From positions 62,001 through 126,000 of the forward strand of contig NZ_BAFK01000006.1 of NCBI RefSeq assembly GCF_000296695.1: a stretch of 64,000 nt of DNA, given 5' to 3'. This DNA comes from Rheinheimera nanhaiensis E407-8. Its GTDB lineage: Bacteria; Pseudomonadota; Gammaproteobacteria; Enterobacterales; Alteromonadaceae. The translations under genes were made by a program, and so were the position numbers. Shown here in pieces: positions 48,201 to 56,746 of this stretch. Each line of letters starts with the position of its first letter. Position 1 is the first letter of the stretch. The notes under the pieces were generated by a model that did not search any database, was not told the DNA's origin, and saw nothing but the letters and a program-made list of their open reading frames with translations.

Positions 48201-49332
48201 GGCTAACTCTCCGGCACTGCAGCAGATTGACGACAACATCTGACACTCGCTGTATCTCTTCGTCAGTCATGCCAACATAGCTCGGCAAATTGATTGCTCT
48301 GGTGCAGATATCATAAGAAATTGGGGTGTGTTGTTTGCCCTTATGGCTGACAGCAAACATATTAAGGCTGCTCAGTGGCCAGAAAAATACTCTGGCATCA
48401 ATGTCCTGCTCACGAAAAGCGTCCAGTAACTGCTGCTGCCCAATACCCGTATCTTTGCTAAATACGGCAGTAGGCATCCAGGCTGAATTAATCACACCTG
48501 CAGGTTCCGGATTGAGCTGTATGTCACTAAACTGCGTCAGAAGATGACAATAGCGGGCAAACACATCTCGTTTCGCTGACACCAATTCTTCTATCCGTTC
48601 TAGCTGGGCACACCCCAGGGCAGCCTGTACATTCGACATTTTATATTTAAAACCCAGCTCATCAGGCCAGAATTGCTTTGTCTGCCCACGCATGCGACCG
48701 TGGTTACTCAGTGTTAAGACCTTTTCATACAAATCTGCATCTCGGGTAACAAAAATACCGCCCTCACCCGTTGTCATGGTTTTAGTGCCATGAAATGAAA
48801 ATACGCCAAAGGTGGCCATACTGCCTGCTTTTTCACCATGATATTCGGAACCCAGCGCCTCTGCCGCATCTTCAACCAAAGCAATGCCGTGTTTATCAGC
48901 GATAGCCTTCAGCGCTGGCATATCACATAAGTTGCCATACAGATGCACAGCTATAATCGCTTTGGTTTTTGCCGTAACAGCCTGTTCAACCGCTTGCGGG
49001 TTGATGCACCAACTATCCGGTAATATATCGACAAACACCGGTGTGGCGCCCAAATAGGTCACAGGTGCAACACTTGCAATCCAGTTAGTGTCTGCCAGGA
49101 TCACTTCATCACCCGATCCGATACCCAGCGCAGCTAACCCCATATGTAAAGCCCCGGTACAGCTGGATGTTGCAATAGCAAACTCAGTACCAAGGTATCG
49201 GCAAAACTCCGCTTCAAAGCGCTCGATATACTTATAACACTGCTCGCCCCACCCATGCGTCACCGCATCCAGCACGTAATCAATTTCCAGCTGAGTGATG
49301 GAGGGTTTGGTATAAGCAATTTTCGTTTTCAT
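48193..49332 (-). CDS. DegT-family sugar aminotransferase (perosamine synthase-like)
   Basis: PLP-dependent sugar aminotransferase of 379 residues starting at the ATG at 49330-49332, which overlaps the stop of the C-methyltransferase gene (ATGA). The open frame extends 31 codons further but that part is inside the preceding gene. The PLP Lys is present near residue 184 in FSFHGTKTMTTGEGG, a perosamine-synthase-like motif. Dehydratases such as DdhC/ColD have His there, so this enzyme should aminate a 4-keto sugar rather than deoxygenate C3. Likely substrate: the CDP-4-keto-6-deoxy C-methylated hexose made upstream. Confidence 0.92.
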   Translation of the reverse strand: MKTKIAYTKPSITQLEIDYVLDAVTHGWGEQCYKYIERFEAEFCRYLGTEFAIATSSCTGALHMGLAALGIGSGDEVILADTNWIASVAPVTYLGATPVFVDILPDSWCINPQAVEQAVTAKTKAIIAVHLYGNLCDMPALKAIADKHGIALVEDAAEALGSEYHGEKAGSMATFGVFSFHGTKTMTTGEGGIFVTRDADLYEKVLTLSNHGRMRGQTKQFWPDELGFKYKMSNVQAALGCAQLERIEELVSAKRDVFARYCHLLTQFSDIQLNPEPAGVINSAWMPTAVFSKDTGIGQQQLLDAFREQDIDARVFFWPLSSLNMFAVSHKGKQHTPISYDICTRAINLPSYVGMTDEEIQRVSDVVVNLLQCRRVSRG

Positions 49333-50552
49333 TGCAGCACTAACTCCGGAATTGCAGTAACAAACACTGTCGTATCGGGCAGCAGAGGCCGCAACTGCGA
49401 TATCACCTCGGTTTTGATATTCCAAGGCAGTATCAGGACATAATCGGGTCGTAATGCAATCAAGTCTGCCGGCGACACGATCGGAATATGACTGCCCGGC
49501 AGAAATTTTCCCTGTTTTGACTTTGCTGCATCGGCAACCACAGTGATGTCGGTATCCTTAATACCGGCATAATTTAACAACGTATTACCCTTCGCTGCCG
49601 CACCATACGCCATTATACGTTTACCCTGTGCCATAGCTTGATTGAGAAAGCCCTGCAGTTGCGTCACGATGTCATCAACACGTTGCTGAAAGCCAAGGTA
49701 AGCACGATCTTGTTGCAAACCTGCCCCCTGTTCTGCTGTTAAAACTCGACTTACCGATGCCAAGATTGGACGAGCGCTTTGCTGATGACATATCCAAACC
49801 CGCAAACTACCCCCGTGTGTGGGTAATGACTCGACATTAAACACCCTTAACCCCGCCTGACCAAACATAAGCTGCACCGTAAACAATGACAGATAGGAGT
49901 AATGCTCATGATAAATGGTATCGAACTGACACAAATTAAGCAGATTCAGCACATGCGGAAACTCGATACTCACCACACCATCGGGTGCCAAAATAATCGC
50001 TATCCCGGCGATAAAATCATTAATATCGGGCACATGCGCCAATACATTATTGGCAACTATCAGATCGGCCTGACCGTGTGATCGTTTAAGCTGCTTTGCC
50101 TGCTTAGCTCCAAAAAATACTTCTACAACCTCAAGTCCCTGCAAACGGGCGGCTGCTGCAGCAGCAGCGGTAGGCTCAACGCCAAGACAGGGGATACCTG
50201 CCTGCAGATAATTTTTCAACAAATAACCATCGTTGGAGGCTAATTCAACGACAAAACTGTGCGGAGTTAAACCAAGCGTTTGAATACTACTCAGCGCAAA
50301 CTGGCGGGCATGTTCGAGCCAACTGGCTGAGGTAGAGGAAAAATAAGCATAATCCTCAGTAAACAGCTGCTCTGGCCTGGTAAAATCTTCCGTTTGAACC
50401 AGCCAGCAGTGCTGACATACCCACACTTTAAGCGGATATGCCGGCTCTGGATGCTCTAAAGATACCGCGGTCAAATAGGCATTTGACGGTGGCATGACAC
50501 CAAGATCTATCAGAGGCAAACGCAATTCATGTTGGCAATGCCGGCATTTCAT
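49329..50552 (-). CDS. NDP-hexose C-methyltransferase
   Basis: A 407-residue three-domain C-methyltransferase (TylC3/NovU type). A zinc-binding N-terminus has paired cysteines (CRHCQHELRLPLIDLGVMPP, then KVWVCQHCWLVQTEDF). The SAM domain shows VVELASNDGYLLKNYLQAGI. The C-terminal Methyltransf_14 domain contains IMAYGAAAKGNTLLNYAGIK. It adds a methyl group to a sugar ring carbon, typically C3, next to a 4-keto group. Neighbouring rfbF/rfbG supply a CDP-4-keto-6-deoxyhexose. Confidence 0.93.
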   Translation of the reverse strand: MKCRHCQHELRLPLIDLGVMPPSNAYLTAVSLEHPEPAYPLKVWVCQHCWLVQTEDFTRPEQLFTEDYAYFSSTSASWLEHARQFALSSIQTLGLTPHSFVVELASNDGYLLKNYLQAGIPCLGVEPTAAAAAAARLQGLEVVEVFFGAKQAKQLKRSHGQADLIVANNVLAHVPDINDFIAGIAIILAPDGVVSIEFPHVLNLLNLCQFDTIYHEHYSYLSLFTVQLMFGQAGLRVFNVESLPTHGGSLRVWICHQQSARPILASVSRVLTAEQGAGLQQDRAYLGFQQRVDDIVTQLQGFLNQAMAQGKRIMAYGAAAKGNTLLNYAGIKDTDITVVADAAKSKQGKFLPGSHIPIVSPADLIALRPDYVLILPWNIKTEVISQLRPLLPDTTVFVTAIPELVLQ

Positions 50553-51109
50553 AATTTTAGTCCCGGATAATTTAGCGCCAGTGGCATAAAGTTCTGATCA
50601 CGCTCAGACATACAACTTATCGGCAGCGGCCAACGGATCTTAAGTCTGGCATCATCAGCGCGGATGCCGTCCTCTGCTTCAGGTTGATAGTACGCCGTAT
50701 GTAAATACAATAATGCCGTGTTATCCGTTAATGTTTGAAAGCCATGTGCACACCCTGGCGGAATAATAAGCATCGCATTGTTTTCAGCACTTAGTTCGTA
50801 GCTCACATGTTGTAAAAAGGTCGGAGAGTCACAGCGAAGATCAACAATAACATCAAACACGCTGCCAGCGATGCAACGAACCAGTTTATATTCCGCATAC
50901 GGGGGATGTTGAAAATGAAGGCCGCGAACCGTGCCAGACTTATCACTAAATGAATGATTTATTTGAACAATATTCTGATCTGGTAGCAAAGCGGCCAGTT
51001 CCTGCATACAGAACCAGCGACTGAAACTGCCACGATTATCAGCGTGACGGCAGGATATGACGTAACTAACACCAGATATCCGGGTACTGTACAAGCTTAG
51101 TTTGCCCAT
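50549..51109 (-). CDS. rfbC: dTDP-4-dehydrorhamnose 3,5-epimerase-like protein
   Basis: A 186-residue RmlC-family cupin epimerase. Support: the catalytic His region VRGLHFQHPPYAEYKLVRCI, the IVDLR strand, and PPGCAHGFQTLTDNTALLYL. RmlC epimerises C3 and/or C5 of 4-keto-6-deoxyhexoses. In a CDP-glucose pathway it probably acts on the CDP-linked 4-keto sugar; no rmlA/B/D genes are in the window. It overlaps the rfbG stop and the methyltransferase start. Confidence 0.92.
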   Translation of the reverse strand: MGKLSLYSTRISGVSYVISCRHADNRGSFSRWFCMQELAALLPDQNIVQINHSFSDKSGTVRGLHFQHPPYAEYKLVRCIAGSVFDVIVDLRCDSPTFLQHVSYELSAENNAMLIIPPGCAHGFQTLTDNTALLYLHTAYYQPEAEDGIRADDARLKIRWPLPISCMSERDQNFMPLALNYPGLKL

Positions 51110-52188
51110 ACCGCCCCACTGCTTCTGGCATCAGCAACGTATTGCTGCAGTTGTGTCAGACTAATAAGCTGTTGCTGCTGATAAAATGCATGATACCACT
51201 GGGCCGTTACGGTCGCGGCCTTTGTTACGTCCCACACCGGCTGCCATTGCAGCAGCAGCTGCGCTTTGTCGATATTCAGTCTGAGTACTTTAGCTTCATG
51301 AAATTCTGCGGCGCTTTTTTCTACCTGCCAGTGCAACTGCGGCCAAAACTGTCGCATCATGTCTAATACGTCTGCCACTGTTCTGCTATCTGTTGCAACC
51401 GGGCCAAAGTTCCATGCGGTCGCAAAGTGTCTGTGCCCCTGTAACAACTGAGCTCCAAGGTGCAGGTAGCCGGACAACGAGTCCAGCACATGCTGCCAGG
51501 GCCTGATTGCCTGAGGCGAACGGATTCGCATCACCTGCCCCGCTTCACATGCGCGCACCAGATCGGGCACCAGGCGATCAGTCGCCCAGTCCCCGCCGCC
51601 GATCACGTTACCCGCCCGGGCACTTGCCAACAAAGGCCCCGATGTCGTAAAGAAACTGCTTCGGTAACTCTGTATAGCAAGCTCGCAGGCTGCTTTAGAG
51701 GCACTATATGGATCATGACCACCCAACGCATCCTGTTCAGTGAATGCCGCTCCGGTTTCATTATTTTCGTATACTTTGTCCGTGGTTACCGCAATAATTG
51801 CCTTTACGGACGGCGTCTTCCTGCACGCCTCCAGCACATTTACGGTACCCATCACATTGGTCTGCCAGTTACTAACCGGCGAGTGATACGACTCCCGCAC
51901 TAACGCCTGCGCAGCCAAATGCAGCACCAAATCAGGCTTTATTTTTGCAATAACCTGCGCCAACTCGGCAGCTTTATTAATATCAAGCTCATAATGTTCA
52001 CCAGCCAGATTGAGCAATGGCCAATGCGACGGTTCAGTGTCAGGCGGCAAACTTACCCCGGTGACATTGGCACCTAATTGTTGTAGCCACAGCGTTAACC
52101 AGCCGCCTTTAAAGCCAGTATGGCCGGTAAGCAAAACTTTTTTCCCAGCGAAAATGCCACCGAAACACTGTTTTACCAGATCTTCCAT
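51097..52188 (-). CDS. rfbG: RfbG, CDP-glucose 4,6-dehydratase
   Basis: Converts CDP-D-glucose to CDP-4-keto-6-deoxyglucose. The 363-residue extended SDR shows [45 protein letters not shown] (catalytic Thr/Asp/Lys region), and [12 protein letters not shown] start at the ATG at 52186-52188, with AGGCGAGG upstream; the open frame starts seven codons earlier. It overlaps the rfbF stop by 16 bases. Confidence 0.95.
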   Translation of the reverse strand: MEDLVKQCFGGIFAGKKVLLTGHTGFKGGWLTLWLQQLGANVTGVSLPPDTEPSHWPLLNLAGEHYELDINKAAELAQVIAKIKPDLVLHLAAQALVRESYHSPVSNWQTNVMGTVNVLEACRKTPSVKAIIAVTTDKVYENNETGAAFTEQDALGGHDPYSASKAACELAIQSYRSSFFTTSGPLLASARAGNVIGGGDWATDRLVPDLVRACEAGQVMRIRSPQAIRPWQHVLDSLSGYLHLGAQLLQGHRHFATAWNFGPVATDSRTVADVLDMMRQFWPQLHWQVEKSAAEFHEAKVLRLNIDKAQLLLQWQPVWDVTKAATVTAQWYHAFYQQQQLISLTQLQQYVADARSSGAVWAN

Positions 52189-52943
52189 GGTGCCTCGCCT
52201 GACTGCCACAACGCTTCCAACTGGTTTTTATCGCGCAATGTATCCATGGCCTGCCAAAACCCCATGTGCTGGTATGCGTTTAACTGTCCCTGTTTTGCCA
52301 GATTCATTAACGGCTGCCCCTCAAAGCTGTCACTGTCATGCTGCAGATAATCAAACACACTTGGCTCAAGCACAAAAAACCCACCGTTAATCCAGGCACC
52401 GTCACCGGCAGGCTTTTCCTGAAAACGCTGCACCAGACCGCCACTGATATCCAGTGCACCGTAGCGTCCGGGCGGTTGAATAGCGGTTACTGTCGCCGTC
52501 TTACCAGATGCCTTATGCCGCTTCATCGCTGCGCTGATATCAATGTCCGCAACACCATCGCCGTAAGTAAAACAAAAGCTTTCATTACCAACATATTCTT
52601 TTACCCGCCGTAACCGTCCTCCGGTCATACTATTTTCGCCGGTATCGACCAGAGTGACACGCCAGGGTTCAACGTGCTTTTCGTGCACTTCCATCTGATT
52701 CGAGCGCATATCAAAGGTGACATCTGACATATGCAGAAAATAGTTAGCAAAGTATTCTTTAATGATGTATCCCTTGTAGCCTAGGCAAATGACAAAGTCA
52801 TTGATACCATGAGCCGAATATATTTTCATAATGTGCCAAAGAATAGGCTTGCCACCGATTTCAATCATAGGCTTGGGGCGCAGGTGAGACTCCTCACTAA
52901 TACGAGTACCAAAGCCACCGGCCAGAATAACTGCTTTTGTCAT
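52173..52943 (-). CDS. rfbF: RfbF, glucose-1-phosphate cytidylyltransferase
   Basis: Makes CDP-glucose from CTP and glucose-1-phosphate. The 256 residues begin [20 protein letters not shown], with [20 protein letters not shown] and [11 protein letters not shown], all diagnostic of RfbF/DdhA. It is the first gene of the ten-gene operon, with a strong ribosome site (AAGGGGGG). A candidate sigma-54 promoter lies about 85 bases upstream. Confidence 0.96.
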   Translation of the reverse strand: MTKAVILAGGFGTRISEESHLRPKPMIEIGGKPILWHIMKIYSAHGINDFVICLGYKGYIIKEYFANYFLHMSDVTFDMRSNQMEVHEKHVEPWRVTLVDTGENSMTGGRLRRVKEYVGNESFCFTYGDGVADIDISAAMKRHKASGKTATVTAIQPPGRYGALDISGGLVQRFQEKPAGDGAWINGGFFVLEPSVFDYLQHDSDSFEGQPLMNLAKQGQLNAYQHMGFWQAMDTLRDKNQLEALWQSGEAPWKIW

Positions 52944-53026
52944 TGCCCCCCCTTCCCTGCACTGTGCCCTGCAAGCAAAATCATGCCGCCAAAAAATTGG
53001 CTTTATATTTAACTATCTGACAAAAA

Positions 53027-53042
53027 AGCATATATCATGCCA
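53027..53042 (-). promoter_or_regulatory. Candidate sigma-54 promoter of the rfbF operon
   Basis: The minus strand reads TGGCAT-GATAT-ATGCT: 9 of 11 consensus positions with exact GG/GC spacing, in the 115-base gap before rfbF. It would place the CDP-sugar operon under RpoN control, like the fliE and flrB operons. Confidence 0.55.
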
Positions 53043-53058
53043 GACGCTGCGGTACTAC

Positions 53059-54843
53059 TTACTCAAGAAAAAAAATCTCATGCTGTAACTGCAACTGTTG
53101 CTTTAACTGCCAGACTATTTCTTCGGCAAAAGCAACCGAGCATATCAGTATTGGTGCCGGGTTTTGTTTTAACGACGCGACGGCATTGATACGAATATTG
53201 TGTACCTGCCTGCCGTGCAAAGCGATGTTTTGATCAACCCAGTTAACCACATTGAAGTGCTGCCTGAATGCACTGTTATCCATAAGCTTAAGCGCCAGCT
53301 CTCCTGCACCATAAAGTTGTACGGCGCCCTTACTAAGCCAGGCATCCTTTTCCGCGTGACGAAACCGCAACTGTGCCGGGCTAAAGGGCAATACCTCGTG
53401 CATGGCAGTCTTGAGCCGTAACACAAATTCTCGGTAACCTTGACTGTCGACAACGCTTTCCAGCATATATGCTCTGCAGGGCGCTGGCGCCAATAACAAG
53501 TGACGAGCCAGTTGCTCCAACTGATACTGCGTTACAGGTTGTTGCTCGAGCCAATCCGACAGCAAACTGACCGCCTTGTGCCAGAAAACCTCAACTAACT
53601 GCTGATTTTGCTGTACTGCGGTACGACTTAACGAAACCACACACGCCATCACATAGTTAAACTCACGCGGAAAATGCCGCTGTGCTGCCAACGCCAGCTT
53701 ATGAAACGGCGCCGTCCCGTCGAGATGCCGCTGAATAACAGCGGACACTGCTTCGACGCTATCTGACATATCCAGCGAAAAATAACACCAGTCCGGATGT
53801 ACTTTATCATCAAGAATGTAGTCAAACTGGCTCAGCAAATAAGCCGCTGACTTGCCAGGGTTAAACACCGTTGCCGCTGAATTGTATGCATTTTCAGCGA
53901 ATAAGACACCGGCTATCTGTTGCAACTTCGGCTCAAAATTTTCATCCAGCCTGATAACAGGCCTTGAACTAGCCAGGGCAAACAAATGGTCGCTATAATC
54001 ACGAAAACATAGCATTACCGCGCCTCTGGCATAATCATCAATGTAAGATGGACCGTCACTGAATACAAAATTGCCAAATTGCTGCCCAAGCCTAACCAGC
54101 TCAATGATTTGAGGTCGGTCGTAGTCTGCCGGAAATGGCCGGAAAATAACGTTATATTGTGGAAATCTGCTGAGCAAAAGCGGCAGCCATTGCCTGGCGA
54201 GCAGTAAGACGTCGGTTTTTTCCAGCTGCAGGTTAGATAAGTGCAAAATTATGCTGTCTGGTTTTCCCACTTGCTGGCATTTACGGACAAAACGGTCAAA
54301 TTTAGGCATGCCAAACGGGATCACAGCACAGTATGGTCGCTGGTGCTGTCGTAACATCGCAGGGTAAGCATGCAAAAACGCCGTTGTCGCCATAGGAGAA
54401 AAGGGTTTAATAGCCAATACGTAATCAAACTCAAGCAGTCCGCCATATGTCGTCAGCGTTTTTTTTAATGGGATATCCGTACCGTGTGGCAAGCCAATTC
54501 TTATCAATTCAACAGGCAGTATTAACTCAGGTGCAAAATAACTCTCCTGAATAAACATAGCATCCAAAGGAGCAGGATACTGCTGGCAATACTGCTCTAA
54601 CACGGACAACGGACATAAGGTGACCGACAAGCCTTGTACCATGTTCTCTACTGTCACGGCGTCATAACCACTATACACCAGACAATAGCTGAGTTTTTTG
54701 CTGTCGGCGGCGACACACTCTGCTACCAAATCCGTTAACTGACTTGCCACAGCAGAGGGCATTAACAAAAATCCCAACTTGATCTTGGATTGTCCGCTCT
54801 TCCAGGCAGCTAATTCAGCGGTACAGGCAATCAACTTAGTCAT
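53059..54843 (-). CDS. CDP-glycerol glycerophosphotransferase-like GT-B protein
   Basis: A 594-residue protein. I start at the ATG at 54841-54843 (MTKLIACTAELAAW), overlapping the preceding stop (ATGACTAA). The middle has features of TagB/TagF-type glycerophosphotransferases: GLPHGTDIPLKK, IPFGMPKFDRF, VIFRPFPADYD, SDGPSYIDDYARGAVMLCF, and SSRPVIRLD. The C-terminal 90 residues form a small Rossmann-like domain (VQLYGAGELALKLMDN, NVVNWVDQN, PILICSVAFAEEI). It could move glycerol-phosphate or another group from a CDP carrier to the flagellin glycan. The family call is moderate because the signature residues are loosely conserved. Confidence 0.6.
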   Translation of the reverse strand: MTKLIACTAELAAWKSGQSKIKLGFLLMPSAVASQLTDLVAECVAADSKKLSYCLVYSGYDAVTVENMVQGLSVTLCPLSVLEQYCQQYPAPLDAMFIQESYFAPELILPVELIRIGLPHGTDIPLKKTLTTYGGLLEFDYVLAIKPFSPMATTAFLHAYPAMLRQHQRPYCAVIPFGMPKFDRFVRKCQQVGKPDSIILHLSNLQLEKTDVLLLARQWLPLLLSRFPQYNVIFRPFPADYDRPQIIELVRLGQQFGNFVFSDGPSYIDDYARGAVMLCFRDYSDHLFALASSRPVIRLDENFEPKLQQIAGVLFAENAYNSAATVFNPGKSAAYLLSQFDYILDDKVHPDWCYFSLDMSDSVEAVSAVIQRHLDGTAPFHKLALAAQRHFPREFNYVMACVVSLSRTAVQQNQQLVEVFWHKAVSLLSDWLEQQPVTQYQLEQLARHLLLAPAPCRAYMLESVVDSQGYREFVLRLKTAMHEVLPFSPAQLRFRHAEKDAWLSKGAVQLYGAGELALKLMDNSAFRQHFNVVNWVDQNIALHGRQVHNIRINAVASLKQNPAPILICSVAFAEEIVWQLKQQLQLQHEIFFLE

Positions 54844-56152
54844 TGGTATCACTTTGCGGTGTAATGCCAAGCAGCTTACAACTTAGCTGATTGTAGTGAT
54901 AACAATAGTCAACTGCCGCCAGAATTCCGCCGTCTTTTGCCAAAACGTTTTTACGGGCTGGTGCTTTACCATGCTGCCAGTGTGTTTGTGCCAGTAATTT
55001 CGCAGGCATAGGCCATGGCATAGTATCAAGCTTAACTAAACCACTGTGGTAAATCTCCCGGAGACAGGGGGCTACCTGGCTAAGCGCGTCCGCACGTTGC
55101 AAAATTTCTGTTTGCTGCTGTGCTGAATACTGTGCAAGATATCTGCTAATCGCAACTTTAAAGCCCTGTTCATCATACTCAGCCCAGTCGGTTACTTCTG
55201 CCAAATCAGTTATCAACCAGCTCAGTAAGTTGGCCCGGTTAATAGTCAAATCGCGAATAGGCCCATACCGGGCTTTTTGCTGCATTACATAGTAATCATA
55301 TGCAATAAAGCTGTTGTGACCAACCCAAGCACCGGGAAACAGGGTTCTCTGAGTAAAATCAGGAATGTCATCTGCATATTCCAAACAATAATTTTTCGTC
55401 ACATTCAACGACACTTTTGTTGCCTCACCGGTTGAAATGCCCGAAGCAAACACGACCAGCATTAAACTCTGTCCCACATCAACCGCAGTTTCACTTTCGT
55501 TAAGTAAGGCAACCATAGAGGTATAATCAGGACTGTAGGGTTGAAAAATATTGCCAAAGTGCTGCATCGCTTGCTCTAACACTATGCGCTTCACACAACC
55601 AGAATAAAGCTTACCGTAGCTTGTCTTGTGCCGTAATGGGCGGTAAAAGGTTGGTGTTGCAAAGTCTAAACGTCGTTGTAACTCGCCGCGCGTAGAATAT
55701 TCAGACACAGCAACAGGTTTCATCAGTGGGTGATAATGCCCGTTTAGTAAATCATTATCGCTTACCTCATAGCGTTCAAATTGCCAGCTATAAAGATCGG
55801 CTGGTTTTCTTTGAGTCAGGTTAAAAAGTATCAACAGCGCATCCGGACGCAACATAAATTTTTCACTTAGTACAGTGATATAGTCTCCGCGGGCAAACGA
55901 TACCGCAAACTGCCAATGCCGACACATGTTGAAAGGTGTCTCAGGCCTGACATAACGGAAGCGGGGATCAGTGCGATACGGCTGAAACTGTTCATCACAC
56001 AGCTTATTTGTACCGTTATCAGATAAAATCACTTCAAACCGGGTAAAGGTTTGTCTGGCAATGCAGGCCAGGCAATATTCAACTAAATCCGGACGGTTGC
56101 GGGTAGGAATGACCAGCGAAATAAATGGCACGTCAAACGTCTCTGCCTGCAT
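54836..56152 (-). CDS. Family 2 glycosyltransferase
   Basis: A 438-residue GT-A glycosyltransferase. I start at the ATG at 56150-56152 (MQAETFDVPFISLVIPTRNR), with AAGGA upstream. The open frame begins at a TTG at 56200, but that would lie upstream of the transcript start from the FliA promoter at 56190-56216. The N-terminal domain has VIPTRNRPDLVEYCL, FEVILSDNGTN and ARGDYITVLSEKFML; the usual DxD is replaced by LSEK. The C-terminal half is unrecognised. FliA-type control links it to filament-stage flagellar expression. Confidence 0.82.
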   Translation of the reverse strand: MQAETFDVPFISLVIPTRNRPDLVEYCLACIARQTFTRFEVILSDNGTNKLCDEQFQPYRTDPRFRYVRPETPFNMCRHWQFAVSFARGDYITVLSEKFMLRPDALLILFNLTQRKPADLYSWQFERYEVSDNDLLNGHYHPLMKPVAVSEYSTRGELQRRLDFATPTFYRPLRHKTSYGKLYSGCVKRIVLEQAMQHFGNIFQPYSPDYTSMVALLNESETAVDVGQSLMLVVFASGISTGEATKVSLNVTKNYCLEYADDIPDFTQRTLFPGAWVGHNSFIAYDYYVMQQKARYGPIRDLTINRANLLSWLITDLAEVTDWAEYDEQGFKVAISRYLAQYSAQQQTEILQRADALSQVAPCLREIYHSGLVKLDTMPWPMPAKLLAQTHWQHGKAPARKNVLAKDGGILAAVDYCYHYNQLSCKLLGITPQSDTND

Positions 56153-56189
56153 ATTGGCGCATCCTTTAAACAATCGACTTAATGGCAGT

Positions 56190-56216
56190 TTATCGGCCAA
56201 CTCATCTTGAAATTTA
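56190..56216 (-). promoter_or_regulatory. FliA (sigma-28) promoter of the glycosyltransferase unit
   Basis: The minus strand reads TAAA-N15-GCCGATAA, an exact match to the sigma-28 consensus boxes and spacing. It lies about 38 bases before the chosen ATG at 56152. Confidence 0.85.
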
Positions 56217-56254
56217 CTTTTATCAGATTAACTTAACTTAATAATGGTACCTGC

Positions 56255-56281
56255 TCAAGAATGCCGTTAAGCTACCGATAA
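56255..56281 (+). promoter_or_regulatory. FliA (sigma-28) promoter of the CDP-glycerol unit
   Basis: TCAA-N15-ACCGATAA: one mismatch in the -10 box (A for G) and the common TCAAG form of the -35 box, with exact spacing, 30 bases before the ATG at 56312. It is divergent from the minus-strand FliA promoter 40 bases away. Confidence 0.78.
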
Positions 56282-56311
56282 ACATGGTTAGTATGTTAAC
56301 GGGTAAACAAG

Positions 56312-56734
56312 ATGATTATTGGCTACACCACAGGCGTATTCGATCTCTTTCATATTGGGCATTTAAATTTATTGCGCAATGCCAAAGGTATGTGCGACAA
56401 GCTTATTGTCGGCGTAACAAGCGATGACTTGGTGGCGTATAAAAACAAAAAAGCCGTTATTAACTTTGATGAACGCATGGAGATTGTCAGGGCCATCGAA
56501 TATGTCGATGCTGTTGTACCACAAGAGCATATGGATAAATTCGAAGCCTGGAAAAAACTTAAATTTGACCTCATGTTTGTAGGTGACGATTGGTACCAAA
56601 GTGACAAATGGCAGGAATTGGAGCAACAGTTCAACGAGGTTGGCGTAAGGATAGTGTATTTTCCTTACACCAAAGGCACCTCATCCAGCTTAATTAACGA
56701 TGTGTTGTTAAAGCTCAGAAACGATTCATTTTAA
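56312..56734 (+). CDS. tagD: Glycerol-3-phosphate cytidylyltransferase
   Basis: Makes CDP-glycerol from CTP and glycerol-3-phosphate. The 140-residue length is typical of TagD/GCT. Motifs: GYTTGVFDLFHIGHLNLLRN with the HIGH catalytic box, GVTSDDLV, FVGDDWYQSDKW, and FPYTKGTSSSLI, the equivalent of the RTEGISTT motif. Products would feed the CDP-glycerol transferases at 60026 and perhaps 53059. It is the first gene of a FliA-driven unit with asnB and a glycosyltransferase. Confidence 0.92.
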   Translation: MIIGYTTGVFDLFHIGHLNLLRNAKGMCDKLIVGVTSDDLVAYKNKKAVINFDERMEIVRAIEYVDAVVPQEHMDKFEAWKKLKFDLMFVGDDWYQSDKWQELEQQFNEVGVRIVYFPYTKGTSSSLINDVLLKLRNDSF

Positions 56735-56746
56735 AGGCTGCTAGTA

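Noticed and set aside
48193-49332. CDP-4-keto-6-deoxyglucose 3-dehydrase (DdhC type)
   Set aside because: The PLP lysine is present in HGTKTMTTGEGG; DdhC-type enzymes have His there.
54836-56200. Longer glycosyltransferase starting at TTG 56200
   Set aside because: That start lies within the FliA promoter, upstream of the expected transcript start; the ATG at 56152 has a proper ribosome site.
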